Source of the DNA: Megamerina dolium
Taxonomy: Eukaryota > Arthropoda > Insecta > Diptera > Megamerinidae
Length of the DNA: 64,000 nucleotides
Direction of reading: 5' to 3'
Assembly: GCA_963854835.1 (NCBI GenBank)
Contig: OY978528.1
Span: 6,852,242-6,916,241 of the forward strand
Below the pieces are notes generated by a model, which worked only from the letters and a program-made list of their open reading frames with translations, did not search any database and was not told where the DNA came from. Each line of letters begins with the position of its first letter. The stretch's first letter is position 1. Both the position numbers and the translations under genes were made by a program. Shown in pieces: positions 12,803 through 24,989 of the stretch.

Positions 12803-13555
12803 CTATTCGACCTTTGCCTTTACCGTACCGTTACTAAGTGCAACTACTGGCTCCGGCCCATAAGATTCAGCTTCAGATCTTTGTCTAGCCAAGGCGTCTG
12901 CAGCTTCATTCTGTTCTATACCAATGTATCCCTTCACCCACATAAGAGTAGTCGCATTACTAAGAGCACACCCGTTAAGTTTCTGAACACATTCGAGCGC
13001 CAACTTAGAAGATACCATAGGTTGTTGCAGTCGCCTGACCACCGCCTGGTTATCTAGTGCTAGCGAGATTTTCTTACCTTGCACCTTTCCATCCAGTAGA
13101 TGGTCTAGCGCATGCATCAAACAAACCATTTCTGCTTGATAGACCGACCGATAGACACATGTTCCCAGATTCAGAGTGCATGCCAGTCCTAACTCTCTAG
13201 AGAAGATTCCAGCACTCGCCCTGCCATCCATTAATGAACCATCTGTAAAAATACTGATGTCATTTTCCTCACATACATCACGTTTGAGGCCGTCTTCAAT
13301 GAGTGTTCTGTGTAACTTTTCAGTCACCTTTAGCCTACCCATTCCTCCCATTGGCATTTGCGCCTCCTTTACACTGCTATATAACAATGAGAGGATGCTC
13401 CTGTGCCCTATCTCCGTGCCGAATCCATAGCAATTATTGGTTGTCTTCAGACGTAATGGTGTTAATGTCGCTGCAAGTCCAACGGTAATAGCCCCAGAAA
13501 GACTTTCAATGCTTTTACTGGGTTCGTCCGGATAGCTCCGGTAATCCCAATACAA
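12803..13555 (-). pseudogene. LINE RNase H domain
   Basis: An open frame of 250 residues. The RNase H motifs are in order: FTDGS (Asp about 105), QAEM (Glu about 142), LDNQAV (Asp about 168) and a final VKGYIGIEQNEAADALA block with Asp about 220. In the last block the family's usual His of GHxGIxGNE is Tyr (about 210), a change expected to impair catalysis. The first 50 residues are out of frame relative to the RT homology: MACIGITGAIRTNPVKALKV is readable in another frame. Confidence 0.85.
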
Positions 13556-13644
13556 GCCATTCTTTGCACCCTATCTAACTTGCTTTTCGCTTTATTTTAG
13601 GTGACCTCAGGACACCATACCACAGCAGCATATCTTACGTAAAT

Positions 13645-14060
13645 ATAAAGCTCCCAAGCTAAAACTCAGTAAATATGATTATTTGTACGAACAAATGAAT
13701 AACTTCGTTAATGGGTCTAATCGGAATAAAACTTCGCCCACCTCTCATACAAAAGTCTATTTTCGAACATACATTTTTTGGTTTTGTTCATGTAAACACA
13801 AAGCTATTGTGCTGAAATTTGGTATATAAGCTTATTTCTACAAACAAAAAGATATGCTTGAGAATGGACTTGATTGGAGTAAAACTACGCCTACCTCACA
13901 TATAAAAATACGTTTTCGAACATATGTTCATTGGCTTTGTGTACGTAAATATATAGCTATAGAGCTGAAATTTCGTATATAAGAATATTTCTGCTAGAAA
14001 AGAGATTAATTCGAGAATGGGGATTATTGGAGGAAAACCATGCCTACCATGGAAATGTTG
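13645..14060. repeat. Tandem repeat, about 153 bp, three copies
   Basis: The phrase GAATAACTTCGTTAATGGG...AAACTTCGCCCACCTC recurs with changes at about 13697, 13850 and 14003, giving a period near 153 bp. Each unit also contains TTTCGAACATA and GCTGAAATTT. The unit length and phrases (CGCCCACCTCTCATAC) resemble those of the 152 bp array at 25 kb and interiors of DINE-1-like elements, so this may be the body of such an element that lost its ends. It directly abuts the truncated LINE. Confidence 0.75.
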
Positions 14061-14109
14061 GTATTTGTTTTGAAAGGCAAGTTTAGGTAGTTTAATTGTT
14101 ATTGTACAC

Positions 14110-16110
14110 ACCTTTTTTTTTTTTTGTTACAAATGTGAAATTTGTAAAATAACTTCCAATGTGTATCTACAAAAAAAAATATCAAATTATACATATTTTA
14201 TTTTACCTATTCTCACTAAATGCAATAGGAATATGTATCTACATAATTATGCATATGAATTTACTAAAGTTCAATCTAAGGTTCATCTATACACACCCAC
14301 ACACAAATTCTGTCATTTAAAACACTAAATACCTCATCATACAAATGAAATAATGCAAAAATGATGATCCTGTAAGGGTACTTTTGATTTTACGCCTCAA
14401 ATAATTTTATAGATTTTTCGCTGAAGCAACAAATGTTGCTTAAACTCATACATATAGTATATAAACAAAAAAATATGTCCACACAAACCATTAACATACG
14501 CAAACAAACAAACTCTCGCCCATAGAAGGACTGCCTGCCTACCACTTATGCGAAAATAAACAAATTAGTCATCATTAGCGTTTTCTACAAAGACTTAAAA
14601 TACTCAAATACTAAATGTACTACATATTATCAAAGGATGAAGAAGAAGAGAATATGTATACATACATATGTTGTGCTGCAGAATGAGTATTAGTATATGA
14701 GCAGAAAAGTAAAAGAATCCTTAGATCAAGGGGATGCACATGATGATGAGCAAATGATTTTGTTTTCATATCAGAAAGCACATCGAAAACAAAACAAAAC
14801 AAAACAAATTCGGTTAAATCGTTAAATAAGCGCACTTAATACGATTACAACAACAACAGTAGCAAAAGGATAATAGAAAAAAAAAACACACACACACACA
14901 CAAACCAAATATGTCAAGTGAAATTGAAATTGTAAAATTAAATATCACAACATACGAATGAATGATACATAAAAGGATGCAAGCAAGCAAGTCAAAGCGT
15001 AAAAGCGCATTTGCGACAATTTGTTGTTGTTGTTTTATTGCAATAGCAATAGCAAAAACCATATATATATATATATACATTCATAAGCATACTCTGAACA
15101 ATTTTTGCATGAATAAATGTACTGAATGTTCTTTTTAACTATGCTGTTGTTGTTGTTGCTGCTGCTGTTGCTGCTGCTGCTGCCAATACAGTCATGCTTG
15201 AAATGAATGAAGTGGTGCATATGTGTGCATAAATGACCAACAAAAAAAAAATGTACAAAAAGAGGATAAATACACACACATGCACACAGACACAAAGCAA
15301 TACACTTCAATAGATGTCACTGAATGTCCTTTTTGAACAATTTGAAAGGACACAACGCATAGCGCAAAGTTAAACATAGTATTCCACAAATCAGCATATA
15401 GACAAGATAAAAAAAAACAAAAACAAAATTGTCAACATAAAAAAAACATATACAAATTTGCTTGCAACTTTTGCTGCTTGGCCGGCGACATATGTTAACG
15501 CCTCGTTGGGCGTTATAATTATGCGCCACTAATGCGACTCAACACAAAACGTTGAACAACAGCGGTAGCATAAAATCTCGTTAATGTTTTTGATTAATTT
15601 TTTCCCCCCAACTCTCCTTCTTTGCATTCATTCATTTGGACCTTTATTTATATGTACATTGGTATAAATTAAATTTAATTGAAAGGATTAGCTTGAATGT
15701 TAACATTTTTTCAATTTGTTTGTCTCATCTCATCTTCTTTTCCAGTCTTTGCTTTGGGGCTACATGCAATAAAGTCAAAAGAGTTTATGTCGAGAGTATT
15801 TGCAATAATATTGGAAATTTTGTCTCATATAAAAAATGTTGCAAAATTATTTCATTTATGGAAAACCGCTGTGTCTGAAGACATCGCTGTAAGTTTAGAA
15901 AAACCAGCTCGAAATATGGCTCAAATAGGAAAACTAACTGGAAAAAACCAAAAGCAATTTTTTTTAAAGTAATAAAAATATATCTGAACAATCCGAAAAT
16001 AGAATTTTAATAAATATGATTTTAAAATTTTGGCAGGTCAAATTAAGAAAAATCACAGTGGGTGATTTGAAGAATAAATTAATATATATTGGATAATAAA
16101 TTCATATTAA
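14110..16110. other. AT-rich noncoding stretch
   Basis: No gene is seen. Simple repeats include (CA)n near 14887-14902, (TA)n near 15060-15077 and a TTG/CTG run at 15143-15183. Frames on the minus strand are built from these runs. Confidence 0.55.
15143..15183. repeat. TTG/CTG trinucleotide microsatellite
   Basis: A mixed (TGT/TGC)n tract is seen directly. It encodes Gln/Ser/Asn runs in the minus-strand frames but has no coding context. Confidence 0.9.
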
Positions 16111-16112
16111 TA

Positions 16113-16518
16113 TTAAATATCCAGACGCACGAAATTACGAATATTCTCCACATGTGTGAAATCGACACTACTGTACGGAAGTGAAACATGGCTGATCTCG
16201 AACTCCATCACGCAGAGACTGCAAGCTTTCGTCAACAAGTGTTTGAGGATAATTTGTAGGCCCGACACTATTTCAAACGAGGCACTATGGCGTCTGACTA
16301 TGTCAATTGAGTGGAACCCGCAGGGGAGCAGAGGCCGCGGACGACCAAGAAACACCTGGAGACGATCAATACTGGGTGAGCTAGCTGCTGCCGGCATCAC
16401 ATGGGAAGGCGATAGATCAACTGCCCAAAACCGTGTGCGATGGCGAAGCCTTGTGGAGGCCCTATGCTCCAATTAGGAGTTTAAAGGAAAAAAAAAAAAA
16501 ATTAAAAATAAAAAAAAA
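16113..16518 (+). mobile_element. 5'-truncated LINE 3' end with A-rich tail
   Basis: The open frame at 16156-16476 reads LLYGSETWLISNSITQRLQAF then CLRIIC, the end of a non-LTR RT. It then jumps to WNPQGSRGRGRPRNTWRRS and finally NRVRWRSLVEALCS, a C-terminal pattern common in LINE ORF2 proteins. The segment between (normally a WxGHxxR block) is deleted. The stop is followed within about 10 bases by an A-rich tail (16484-16519), so 5' truncation and tail are both visible. The clade is not certain (RTE/R4-like or related). A 13 bp inverted repeat flanks the copy. Confidence 0.8.
16156..16476 (+). pseudogene. LINE ORF2 C-terminal remnant
   Basis: 106 residues, open but lacking RT catalytic motifs and with an internal deletion before MSIEWNPQG. 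It cannot encode a functional protein. The overlapping minus-strand frame is a shadow. Confidence 0.75.
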
Positions 16519-16555
16519 ATATTATCCAATATCAGAATAGACCTTTTGTGAACTA

Positions 16556-17421
16556 CGAGGGCGGTCCCAGAACTACTATCTGTTTTTGAAAAAAATTACT
16601 TTCGTGAAAAGTGGCAAGCTTATAAAACATATGTTTTAAATTTCAAGGCGCCACGTTGTTTAGTATTTTTTTTTTTGAGCCATGGAATATTAACGACCTC
16701 AGTGAATTTGTAAACATGGAATAAATTGGTCACCGTTATGTAATTCAATACTTTCATTTGAAAGGTCTCAGTCTAACAAATATTAAAGCTGAACTAGATT
16801 CTACTCTGGGGGAGTCTGCTCCTTCGTTTACGACTATAAAATATTGGGTGGCATAGTTTAAACGAGGTCGTACGAGCTGTCAAGACGAACACAGTGGTGG
16901 TCGACCAATTGAGGTGACCACGCCAGAAATGGATAAAAACCACTAAATGGTATTGGATGATCGCCGGCTGAAGGTGCGTGCGCAAGGTGAAATTACAGGA
17001 ATTTCAAAAAGTGTAATACATCATATATTGACCGAAAATTTGGAGATGAAAAAGCTGTGTGCAAGATGGGTGCCGCGTTTGCTCACAATAGAACAAAAAC
17101 ACCAGTTCACAACATTCGCTATTGCGATGGCCAAAATCAATGAGTTAAAGCTCGAATTGCTTCGTTTTATATTCTATTCCCAAACTTGAAAAAATGTCTT
17201 GGTGGTAGAAGATTTTCAAACAATGTAGAGGTGGAGTCTGCGGTAGATGGCTATTTTAATGAGCTAGACAGTTCATACCATAAACAGGGTATCGAAGCTA
17301 TAGAATATTGCTGGGAAAAGTGTATAGAGTTGAAAAGAGATTATGTTGAGAAATAAAGAAAAATGTTCCCAAATTTGTTGTGTTTTCTTTGTTAGGTCGG
17401 GTAGTTCTGGGACCGCCCTCG
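16556..17421 (+). mobile_element. Internally deleted mariner element
   Basis: The terminal inverted repeats begin CGAGGGCGGTCCCAGAACTA and end with the inverse (GTAGTTCTGGGACCGCCCTCG), and TA flanks each side (16554-16555 and 17422-17423), the target-site duplication of Tc1/mariner. Length is 866 bp against about 1.3 kb for a complete mariner. The coding remnant starts at 16682. It keeps the N-terminal helix-turn-helix region (IGHRYVIQYFHLKG, DDRRLKV, GISKSVIHHILTENLEMKK), loses the block with all three catalytic Asp residues, and resumes in the C-terminus (CLGGRRF, then GIEAIEYCWEKCIEL) with a stop at 17354. In-frame stops also occur. It is nonautonomous. Confidence 0.93.
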
Positions 17422-17423
17422 TA

Positions 17424-18960
17424 CATTTGGACTACCTTTCATCTCGACCATATTAATTTTTGTCAATTAAATTGAAGAGTTGACAAAAAGAATTTCAAAT
17501 CAATAAAAAATACAAAATGTTTAATTGGAAAGTTGTGAAAACTCTTGAATATTTAAGTGAAAGTTCATCATCGAGCATAATATCAATTTCAACATTTACA
17601 GTAATATCGAAATATCTAACAAGAAATGTAAAAGAAAAAAAAAATAATAATAAAAACAAACAGAACAAGTATAGCATTTCACAATACTTACAATACCAAT
17701 ACATCTTTGTCTGCGATGGTATATTTTTTTGGTGCCATAGTCATATTGGATGACTAATCACTCTCGGCTCGACTGATGGAGAGAGTGTCTTGTCGCAATT
17801 ATTAACTATTGCTTATACGATACATACGTACCATTTTCTAGAGTATGCATTTTCTTCTTCTTCTTCTTCTTCGTTGTGTTTTCTGAATATAATACTTTTT
17901 GTTGCCTCTTAACATGTTGTTATTGTTGTTAGCCTCCTCATCAACACATGTCATTTTATTATTCAAACGTTCAAATTACGACAACAGCGTATAGTTGTCG
18001 GCAATCATCGCTGGTGGTGGCAATAGTAAGTAGTACGTACGATATAGGTAGTAGTTAATGCGGTGGTGGCGGTGACGTTGGCTTTGCTGATGATCGTAAT
18101 ACTCTTCATTTGCCGTGAATATTTCTCACATAACTATTAGCATGTGTAATATTGTATGTAGGCATGTTGAAGCTATACTCGTATCTACACATATAAAAAA
18201 TTCATAGTACAATAATACCAAATTAACGTACATTATTATTTCTTCTTTTGCTTTATTATGAGACACACACATTTGTATGTACTTTTACGTATAAATATTC
18301 ATATACAGACATTCTTCATTCCAAAAGTAAATTTAGAGCGAACAAACAAGACGAACCCATGTCTTTGGTTATATGAAATTGTAGGTACATAATAATGTGT
18401 TCTTTCGTCATTAAATTAAATATGAATTGATACGGTTGTCGTATGCTTGCATTTATGTATGTTGTATTATAGCATTCACCGATTTTATCAGGTGCGTTAC
18501 AACATTCCATTCTTTGAAGAAGGGCGCTAAAATAATTTTTAATAAATATTATTTAATACTCATTACAAATATGAATGTATTAATTGTGTAGAGTTACATT
18601 TTTAGCACAAAGTGTATCAAAATTAAACTTACCTTCAAAACAACATGGGCCCTTTTTTTGCATTCACATTGCCATTTCTTAATCTTAAGTAGGCCCTAAT
18701 ATCGCTCATGTTTCATAAATACGATGCGTCAGTCAGCAAATAACAATTTTTATATGACTACAAATATACTGCAGAGAGGTGAGACGTACAAGTGATTCAA
18801 ATATTGAGCAAGTTGGTGAATGCGCGCGCAACTTGAATTAAGTAAAAAATTGAAAGAACGAATACAGTAAGAAAATATATACACAGAAATATATAAATGT
18901 ACAAATCCATATAGCTATGTACACTTCTCGCCACCAGAATAGGTTCAATGCTGTCTTTTT
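17424..18960. other. AT-rich noncoding stretch
   Basis: No gene is seen. A TTC run lies near 17850-17872 and a GGTGG-rich patch near 18010-18080. Poly-A-rich words are scattered throughout. Confidence 0.55.
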
Positions 18961-18989
18961 TAAATCTTAAAATTAGAACTGCAAATTAA

Positions 18990-20000
18990 CAAAACTTCAT
19001 AACTGAGAAGGAATCTCCTCTAGAGCATTAACATTTCCTCTGAACTTAATTGATCCTTATTTTAATCCCTTACGAAATGACAGAAAAAACATTTGAAAAT
19101 CAACATGAAGAGCCCCTTGAGCTATGAAATTAAAGACCTGCCCCCGTTCATTTCTTTCTCCGAACATACTTACCTCATATCTCCACTTCGTAGGCGGGCT
19201 CCTTTATAAAATATATGATTATGTAGTGTTTCGCTTTTACTGTTAAGTAAAAAAAGTAGGCATGTCGAACTTAGTAATTTCTTTATACTTTCTTGGAACG
19301 AATTACTTAAAATTATTCAAAATTTATATATTTCGCTGAGTCAAGTCTCTACCTCATACAAAATAACAGCAAAATCTCTTGGAAATCGACAATAGCTACC
19401 CAGGAATCGCCTCAACAGCAGTAAAATGTATCACTCGCCTTTAATAGTTTTCCCTTCTCAATATTTTTTCTGAACATACTTACCCTCTCACTGCAGTTTT
19501 TTAGTGGACTCTCAAACAAAATTTTTGAAAAACATATGAAAATCGACAATAACTTCTTTCAAATCATCCCTAGAGCTGTACAATTTGAGACTTGACTCTA
19601 TTGATTTTTACTCCTTAACATTTCCTGGGAACACACTAAGCCCCTATCTGCGTCTCTTAAGGGGACTCCCATACAAAAGGAGCAAAACCACACTTGAAAA
19701 TAATCAATAGCTTTCCACAAATCACCCTTTGAGTTGTGTAGCCTAGGATCCACCCCGATTAATTTCTTCTTCTGAACATTTGCTCTGAGCCCCATATCTC
19801 CACTTCTTAAGAGGGCTCCCCTACAAAATGTGTGATTATATAATGTGTTGCTTTTACTGTTAAGTAAAAAAGAGTAGGCATGTCGAACTTAGTAATTTCT
19901 TTATGCTTTCTTGGAAGGAAATACTTGAAATTATACAAATTTCAAATATTTCGCTAAGCCAAGCCATTCCAAAATTCCATCCGCCCACCACATTTAGTCC
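18990..20000. repeat. Complex repeat region with duplicated blocks
   Basis: Units of about 145-157 bp share GAACATACTTACC...TATCTCCACTTC (at about 19162, 19472, 19629 and 19773). In addition a block of about 200 bp is present twice with an offset near 617 bp. The first copy spans about 19165-19355 and the second about 19780-19975. Both contain GCTTTTACTGTTAAGTAAAA, GTAGGCATGTCGAACTTAG and TTTCGCTAAGCCAAG-like words. Phrases shared with 9.4-9.9 kb show that it is a dispersed family. Confidence 0.7.
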
Positions 20001-20049
20001 GAGAGCTCTTCTGTAATTATAAAATATCTCCGGAACTATTGATTGGATT

Positions 20050-22100
20050 GATTTTATATTTTTAAATATTTAATATTATCGAGATATCGTTGAGTTTTAA
20101 GCAAATGCAAAAAGATTAACATTTCTAAAATTTTTCGATTTATTTGAAGCTCTAATTACGAGTATCAACCTTATAATGCTCCAATTTATACAGCTCTAGA
20201 GTATAAATTTTAATAAATAAACAAAACTCACATATTAGAAATATTTTTTAAAATGTGTAGAATACGTTAATTCGTATAGATTATGAGACCGTACGACGAC
20301 TTGTAGCGAAATTGTCACCCTAATTTAATTTACTTAAACGTACTCTCTGATTCACTGCTAGCTTGAATTTTTGAAATGAGTTTATATATAAAAAAATTCA
20401 CAGATTACTAAAAATAAATCAAAAATATTATCTTATAAGGAAAAATCGATTTTGCTTTCACTGACTTCTGATTTTCTGTAAATTAAGCAGTCGAAATTAT
20501 TCTGAGCACACACAAAAAATGCTACCAAAAAAATCAAGAAACACTGAACCTATTATCATGTCGAGCACTGTACCTATAGATACCCAAAACACAACGTTCA
20601 ACAAATGTAACATCAAACGTCAGTTAAACAATTTACGCAAAAATTGTAAACAATGATGGAGAGGAGTCAAGAGTGCAATGTACTCATGTAGTAGAAATGT
20701 AAATTTTTTTTTTCGATGAGAATTTTAAGTTGCACACCAACAACAACAACAATCAGCAGCAAGCAACAACCATAAAATAAAGGGAAAATGATCGTTACGC
20801 AGGTGAAGCCGTTGCCGCCAATGATACTATGTGCATAGGTGTATGTTCTTTAAGCAGAGGATGAGTCATTCGTGAAGTAGCTATAAATAAATGGGGATAG
20901 ACTATGCAGTCGGCACAAATATTATACTTACGTCAATCTGTAGCTACATACATACATATTTGTATATGGTGTATGGATGGACAGAGAGACAGACAAAGAA
21001 ATGGACAAACTGTTGAAACAACGACAGATTTGTCTCTATACTCTAATGTTAAGTATGTGCATACTTATATGAATATGTACATATGTACATATATTGGCTG
21101 AGAAACAGTGTGTGGTAAATCCAATAATGCTTCGCGTAGAACATGTGAATAATTATGTGTTCATAATATAAGTATAGTAGTAGGTATGTTAGGTAGATAT
21201 ACCACCAATGCAACTAACTACCATCACGATATTGATGCCACCGATGCTCCATATGAGATCTGTGATCGCGATAAGATTGTTTTCTTTTCATTATTTGTGA
21301 ACCTTTTATTTTATTTTTTCGCTGAATATGAGATTTACTTTTTGTTTATCGTTCTCAAATTTTTTTTTGTCTATCTGATGTTAATGATTATTCCTTTATT
21401 TAATTTATTTGATTTGTTGCCGGTTGAACGCTTTTTTTTCTCAGTATTTGTTGTTTCTTTGAAAATTTCCATTTGTTTGCTCATCTTCTTTTACATACTA
21501 ACAATCATTCAAACATATTACACAATTGTATTAATTTCCTCTTTTATATACGTATGTATGTATGTCGTACTGATCCATATATATCGTACCTAGTAAATGC
21601 ATATGATTTTTCAATCTGATATGATATTAGTCTTTTATTGTTTTGTATGTACATACTTACAAGTGATGAAGGTTTGACCTGACGGTCATTGTGGTAACAA
21701 GAAGAATATTGTTGAAATTACTATTATTACGATTACATTACATTACGACAAGTATTATCTATATAAAACATAATTAATTATCGTAAGCGCACGTAAGTGG
21801 AATAAATAATTAATATTGATTTTTTTTATGCCTCATCACACGGAAATACTTTTTGCTTTTATGTAGACATTAAATCTAATTTAAGTTTGGTAACATTTTG
21901 AATTTAGTTGTCGTTCTTGGAAATTGTTCTGCTAAGAAATTTCATAAAGAGCTTTTAAAAAACTCGAATTTATTGACTTAAAGAAGTTGATAAATTCGAT
22001 AGATATACGACTCGTTTAATTTTCATAAAAGAAACATATTTGCTTCTCAAGAAAAATTCCTTTTTTTGCCATATCATCGATCTCTTGATGTGATAAAGCT
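20050..22100. other. AT-rich noncoding stretch
   Basis: No gene is seen. The 135-residue frame at 21186-21593 is Phe/Leu/Ile-rich low complexity in AT-rich DNA with no recognisable domain, and I do not call it. Confidence 0.5.
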
Positions 22101-22111
22101 TTGAGAGGATA

Positions 22112-22590
22112 CGATTTAGCAGTGTTTATCATGAGCACCTGCCAGTATGGCCTTATCTCACGACTCACAAAGCGTAATGTATCAAATTGAAGCGTTGATA
22201 AACGCCCCGCAGGATTGGAAAATCAGAAGCCAACCTCCAGTTTCCTGCGGTACCCATTGGGCCACGTTGAATGGACGTACTACCCTCCTTGGTGGGGTTC
22301 GAGGCCTACCTAAAATCTTTTCAGATCTAAGGGTTCAGCACCCTGGTTGTAATGCAACCTCACATCGAGTACCCCACGCCTTTTGACGTGGAATACTTTA
22401 CCCGCGTGTTCTCTGGGCTACCACAACCACCACGAAAACCTCCCCGAAGAGCCGTTCCTAATGATTAGGTTGCAGGGATTCCAACCTGATCACCTGTGGT
22501 ACCAAATTTAAAGTCTTTTGGTAAGACCTCGTAGCCGAAGCTCCTACCAGTTTCAGCCCCATTCGGCTCCGGACTGGTGGCCGGGAGCTC
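22112..22590. mobile_element. GC-rich insertion flanked by a 10 bp direct repeat
   Basis: About 480 bp of clearly GC-richer DNA sits in AT-rich surroundings and is bounded by the perfect direct repeat TGAGAGGATA (22102-22111 and 22591-22600), consistent with a target-site duplication. I see no terminal inverted repeats, poly(A) tail or long reading frame with a known domain. It contains short inverted words (CCCCACGCC with GACGTGG). A retroposed 5' UTR fragment or an unknown nonautonomous element are both possible. The family is not recognised. Confidence 0.55.
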
Positions 22591-22604
22591 TGAGAGGATA
22601 ATAA

Positions 22605-24950
22605 TGTGTATGAGGAATATATAGAGCTTTTACAAAAACTTTGTAAATTATTAAAAGACGATTCAAGAAGAGAATTTAGCATCATACGCTAGTATCACTC
22701 AATATTTTAATGGTTTAAGTTTACTTTCCATAATTAATATTTACAACTTTCTTCGTTTTTCCTGCTTTGGATCACCTCGGAACTAAATTAAATGATTGCG
22801 GTGCTATAAAATAAACGCGAACAACTTGGCTACGATTTTTTTTTTCGAATAGTTTCATAATTAATCAGATTTAATATATCATGTGAGTCTCAATATTATT
22901 CTAAAGTCCAACGTGCCATGCATCCATACCACGCTATACGACCGTTAGTTACACGACATTTCGCTATAACAACTTTTTTAGTTATAGCATTTTTTCAATT
23001 TAGGCATTATACCATTTTTTGGTGCGATTAGGCATGCATATGGAAAAACTTTTCTAATAATTTCGAAATTATTTTTCAACATTGCAAATATTTTTGCAGT
23101 AATGCCGAAAATCAGTTGCCTTATATTTTGGTTCGACATTATTTCAATTATGTTGGCAATAATGACAAAAAATTGGGCAAAAACTGTTTCGATATTATTG
23201 CTATCTATTCGGTATTATTGAGAAAATTCATTCAACGTTAACGCAAGTAGTCGCTAGATCCATGGTTTGCAGGCAGTCAGAGTCACGAATTGTCGAATCA
23301 TTTTGGGCATTAATATTTCGACATTATTGAGAAAATTCATTCTACTTTAATTCAAGAATCACGAATAGTTTTTGTTGTTTTCGAATTGGAAAATTGAAAA
23401 ACAGAGCAAAATCCAACTTAATTAATTTTGTTGCACAGCTCTCTGATGACAAATTTATTAAGCTCACAATTGAAGCTAAACCTTGAAGAGACTTTTTTTA
23501 AAAAAATCCTTGCGAAATATATAATATTTAAATATTTTCTTTTCATTTTTTTTTCTAATCACATTTTTATTGTTTTTTTTTTTCTTATTGAAATTAAGCT
23601 ATCATATATAATTTGAGTATTTAAATAAATTTCATGCCACCATGGTGTCTACTGGTTATCAATCTCTAACCCTTGTATGATTTTTTTTTTAGATTCATGC
23701 ATTTTATTAATATCGGCAACGTTTGAGATCGTAAATAAAAGACGCAGAAAAAACGATCTATGTAATAAAATAAAATATGAAATCAAAAGAAAAAAAAAAA
23801 TTGAAATTATACAGTATTTTTCCGTTATTTTAACTTTGTTATGTCATAAATAATTTTCCATTTTCTGAGTGTATGTGTGTGAGTGTAGTTTGATGCATGA
23901 AAATGACTTTGACTGATAAACAATATGCAAAAATTGAAAAAAAAAGTGAAAAGAGAAAAAACATCAAGGAGACACTCATATCATTTGCCATAAAAATCAT
24001 CATGCATACGTTTATGTCATAAAATCTGAAATCGAAGTGTGTGTGCGTGTGTATGTGTGTGTTGTGTGTGAATATAAGTCAAATGCAAATGATAGTAGAA
24101 GCAAGCAAGTAGCATGACTACTACTAATATTACATAGTGGTGGCAAGACAGTACAGTTCTAGTTCTTATTTGACTTTCTTATAATTCTCATTCCACATGT
24201 CTTTTACGTTGCATTTTTATTTGAATTCACTCTAGTAGTTTTCATTGTAATGAATGGAATTGTATGTGTGTTTGAATCGTAAAAATTGTTTTAGTCATAA
24301 AATAGATAAAATTTAAATAAAGAATACAAAAAAAAAAGCTTCACATTATTTTATTCCCCTATTTTAATGGATTTTCCCCCGATGCTTCTTTTTCTTGTCT
24401 TCTTCTCAATGTATACTATTTATCTACATATATGCGCGTATTTTATATCATTTTAGCGAAATCTATAAGTGGTGCCATAAAATGTTTGTTAAAATGTCTC
24501 CGTGATTTTTTTTTATGTATTTCATATAAGATCTATTTTTCATTCTCACTATCAATATTGTACACATTTCGTTCAATAAAAGGTTGTGTGTCTTCGCTTG
24601 CTTTCTTCCATCTATGTATGATGTGCCGTGGTATTAAATATGTGTATTGCATCATTCTAGGAAATTTATTTATTTGTAAAATAAATTAAAATTGCTATTA
24701 ATTATAGTATACATATATTCTTCATATCGTAGCACATATGTAAACATCTTTTTTAAATTTTCAATTACAGGAAGTGATTATCATAAATTTAATTTTCTAA
24801 TTTATTAGAATTCTTTTTCTTTCTATGAGAATCTGATATGCTTTGCATATTTGAATGAATAAATTTATGTGTTTGTTGTAGATAGAAAATGAATATTCAA
24901 AAATAAATGATTATATTGATGGGGAATTATTTTAGCGTCTTCTACTAAGG
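22605..24950. other. AT-rich noncoding stretch with a local duplication
   Basis: A word of about 40 bp built around TTATTGAGAAAATTCATTC occurs at about 23214 and 23323, within a segment (22.96-23.35 kb) rich in CGACATTATT and GGCATTA words. Otherwise nothing gene-like is seen. TG-rich runs lie near 24040-24070. Confidence 0.5.
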
Positions 24951-24989
24951 TATATGTATAGAAATGAATATCAATCAAGGATCTAGACT

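Larger units (their letters stand above)
12360..13640 (-). mobile_element. I/LOA-type LINE fragment, minus strand
   Basis: Read on the minus strand from 13640: an RT C-terminal segment (YAAVVWCPEV, then KSKLDRVQRMACIGITGAIR), RNase H, and a C-terminal CxxC-type segment (ICRLCMEEVETAANIVC). The order is that of ORF2 in I/LOA-type LINEs, as in the element at 3.65 kb, but the two differ in sequence. The 5' side ends where a 153 bp tandem repeat begins. Local GC is clearly higher than in the flanks. Several frameshifts and stops make it inactive. Confidence 0.88.

Noticed and set aside
12387..12863. 158-residue plus-strand frame
   Set aside because: Antisense shadow of the minus-strand LINE ORF2 fragment.
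21186..21593. 135-residue open frame
   Set aside because: Low-complexity hydrophobic translation of AT-rich DNA with no domain, no promoter and no codon pattern unlike the background.
21668..21685. Ecdysone response element at TGACC...GGTCA
   Set aside because: The half-sites are everted, not the inverted arrangement expected for an ecdysone receptor site.
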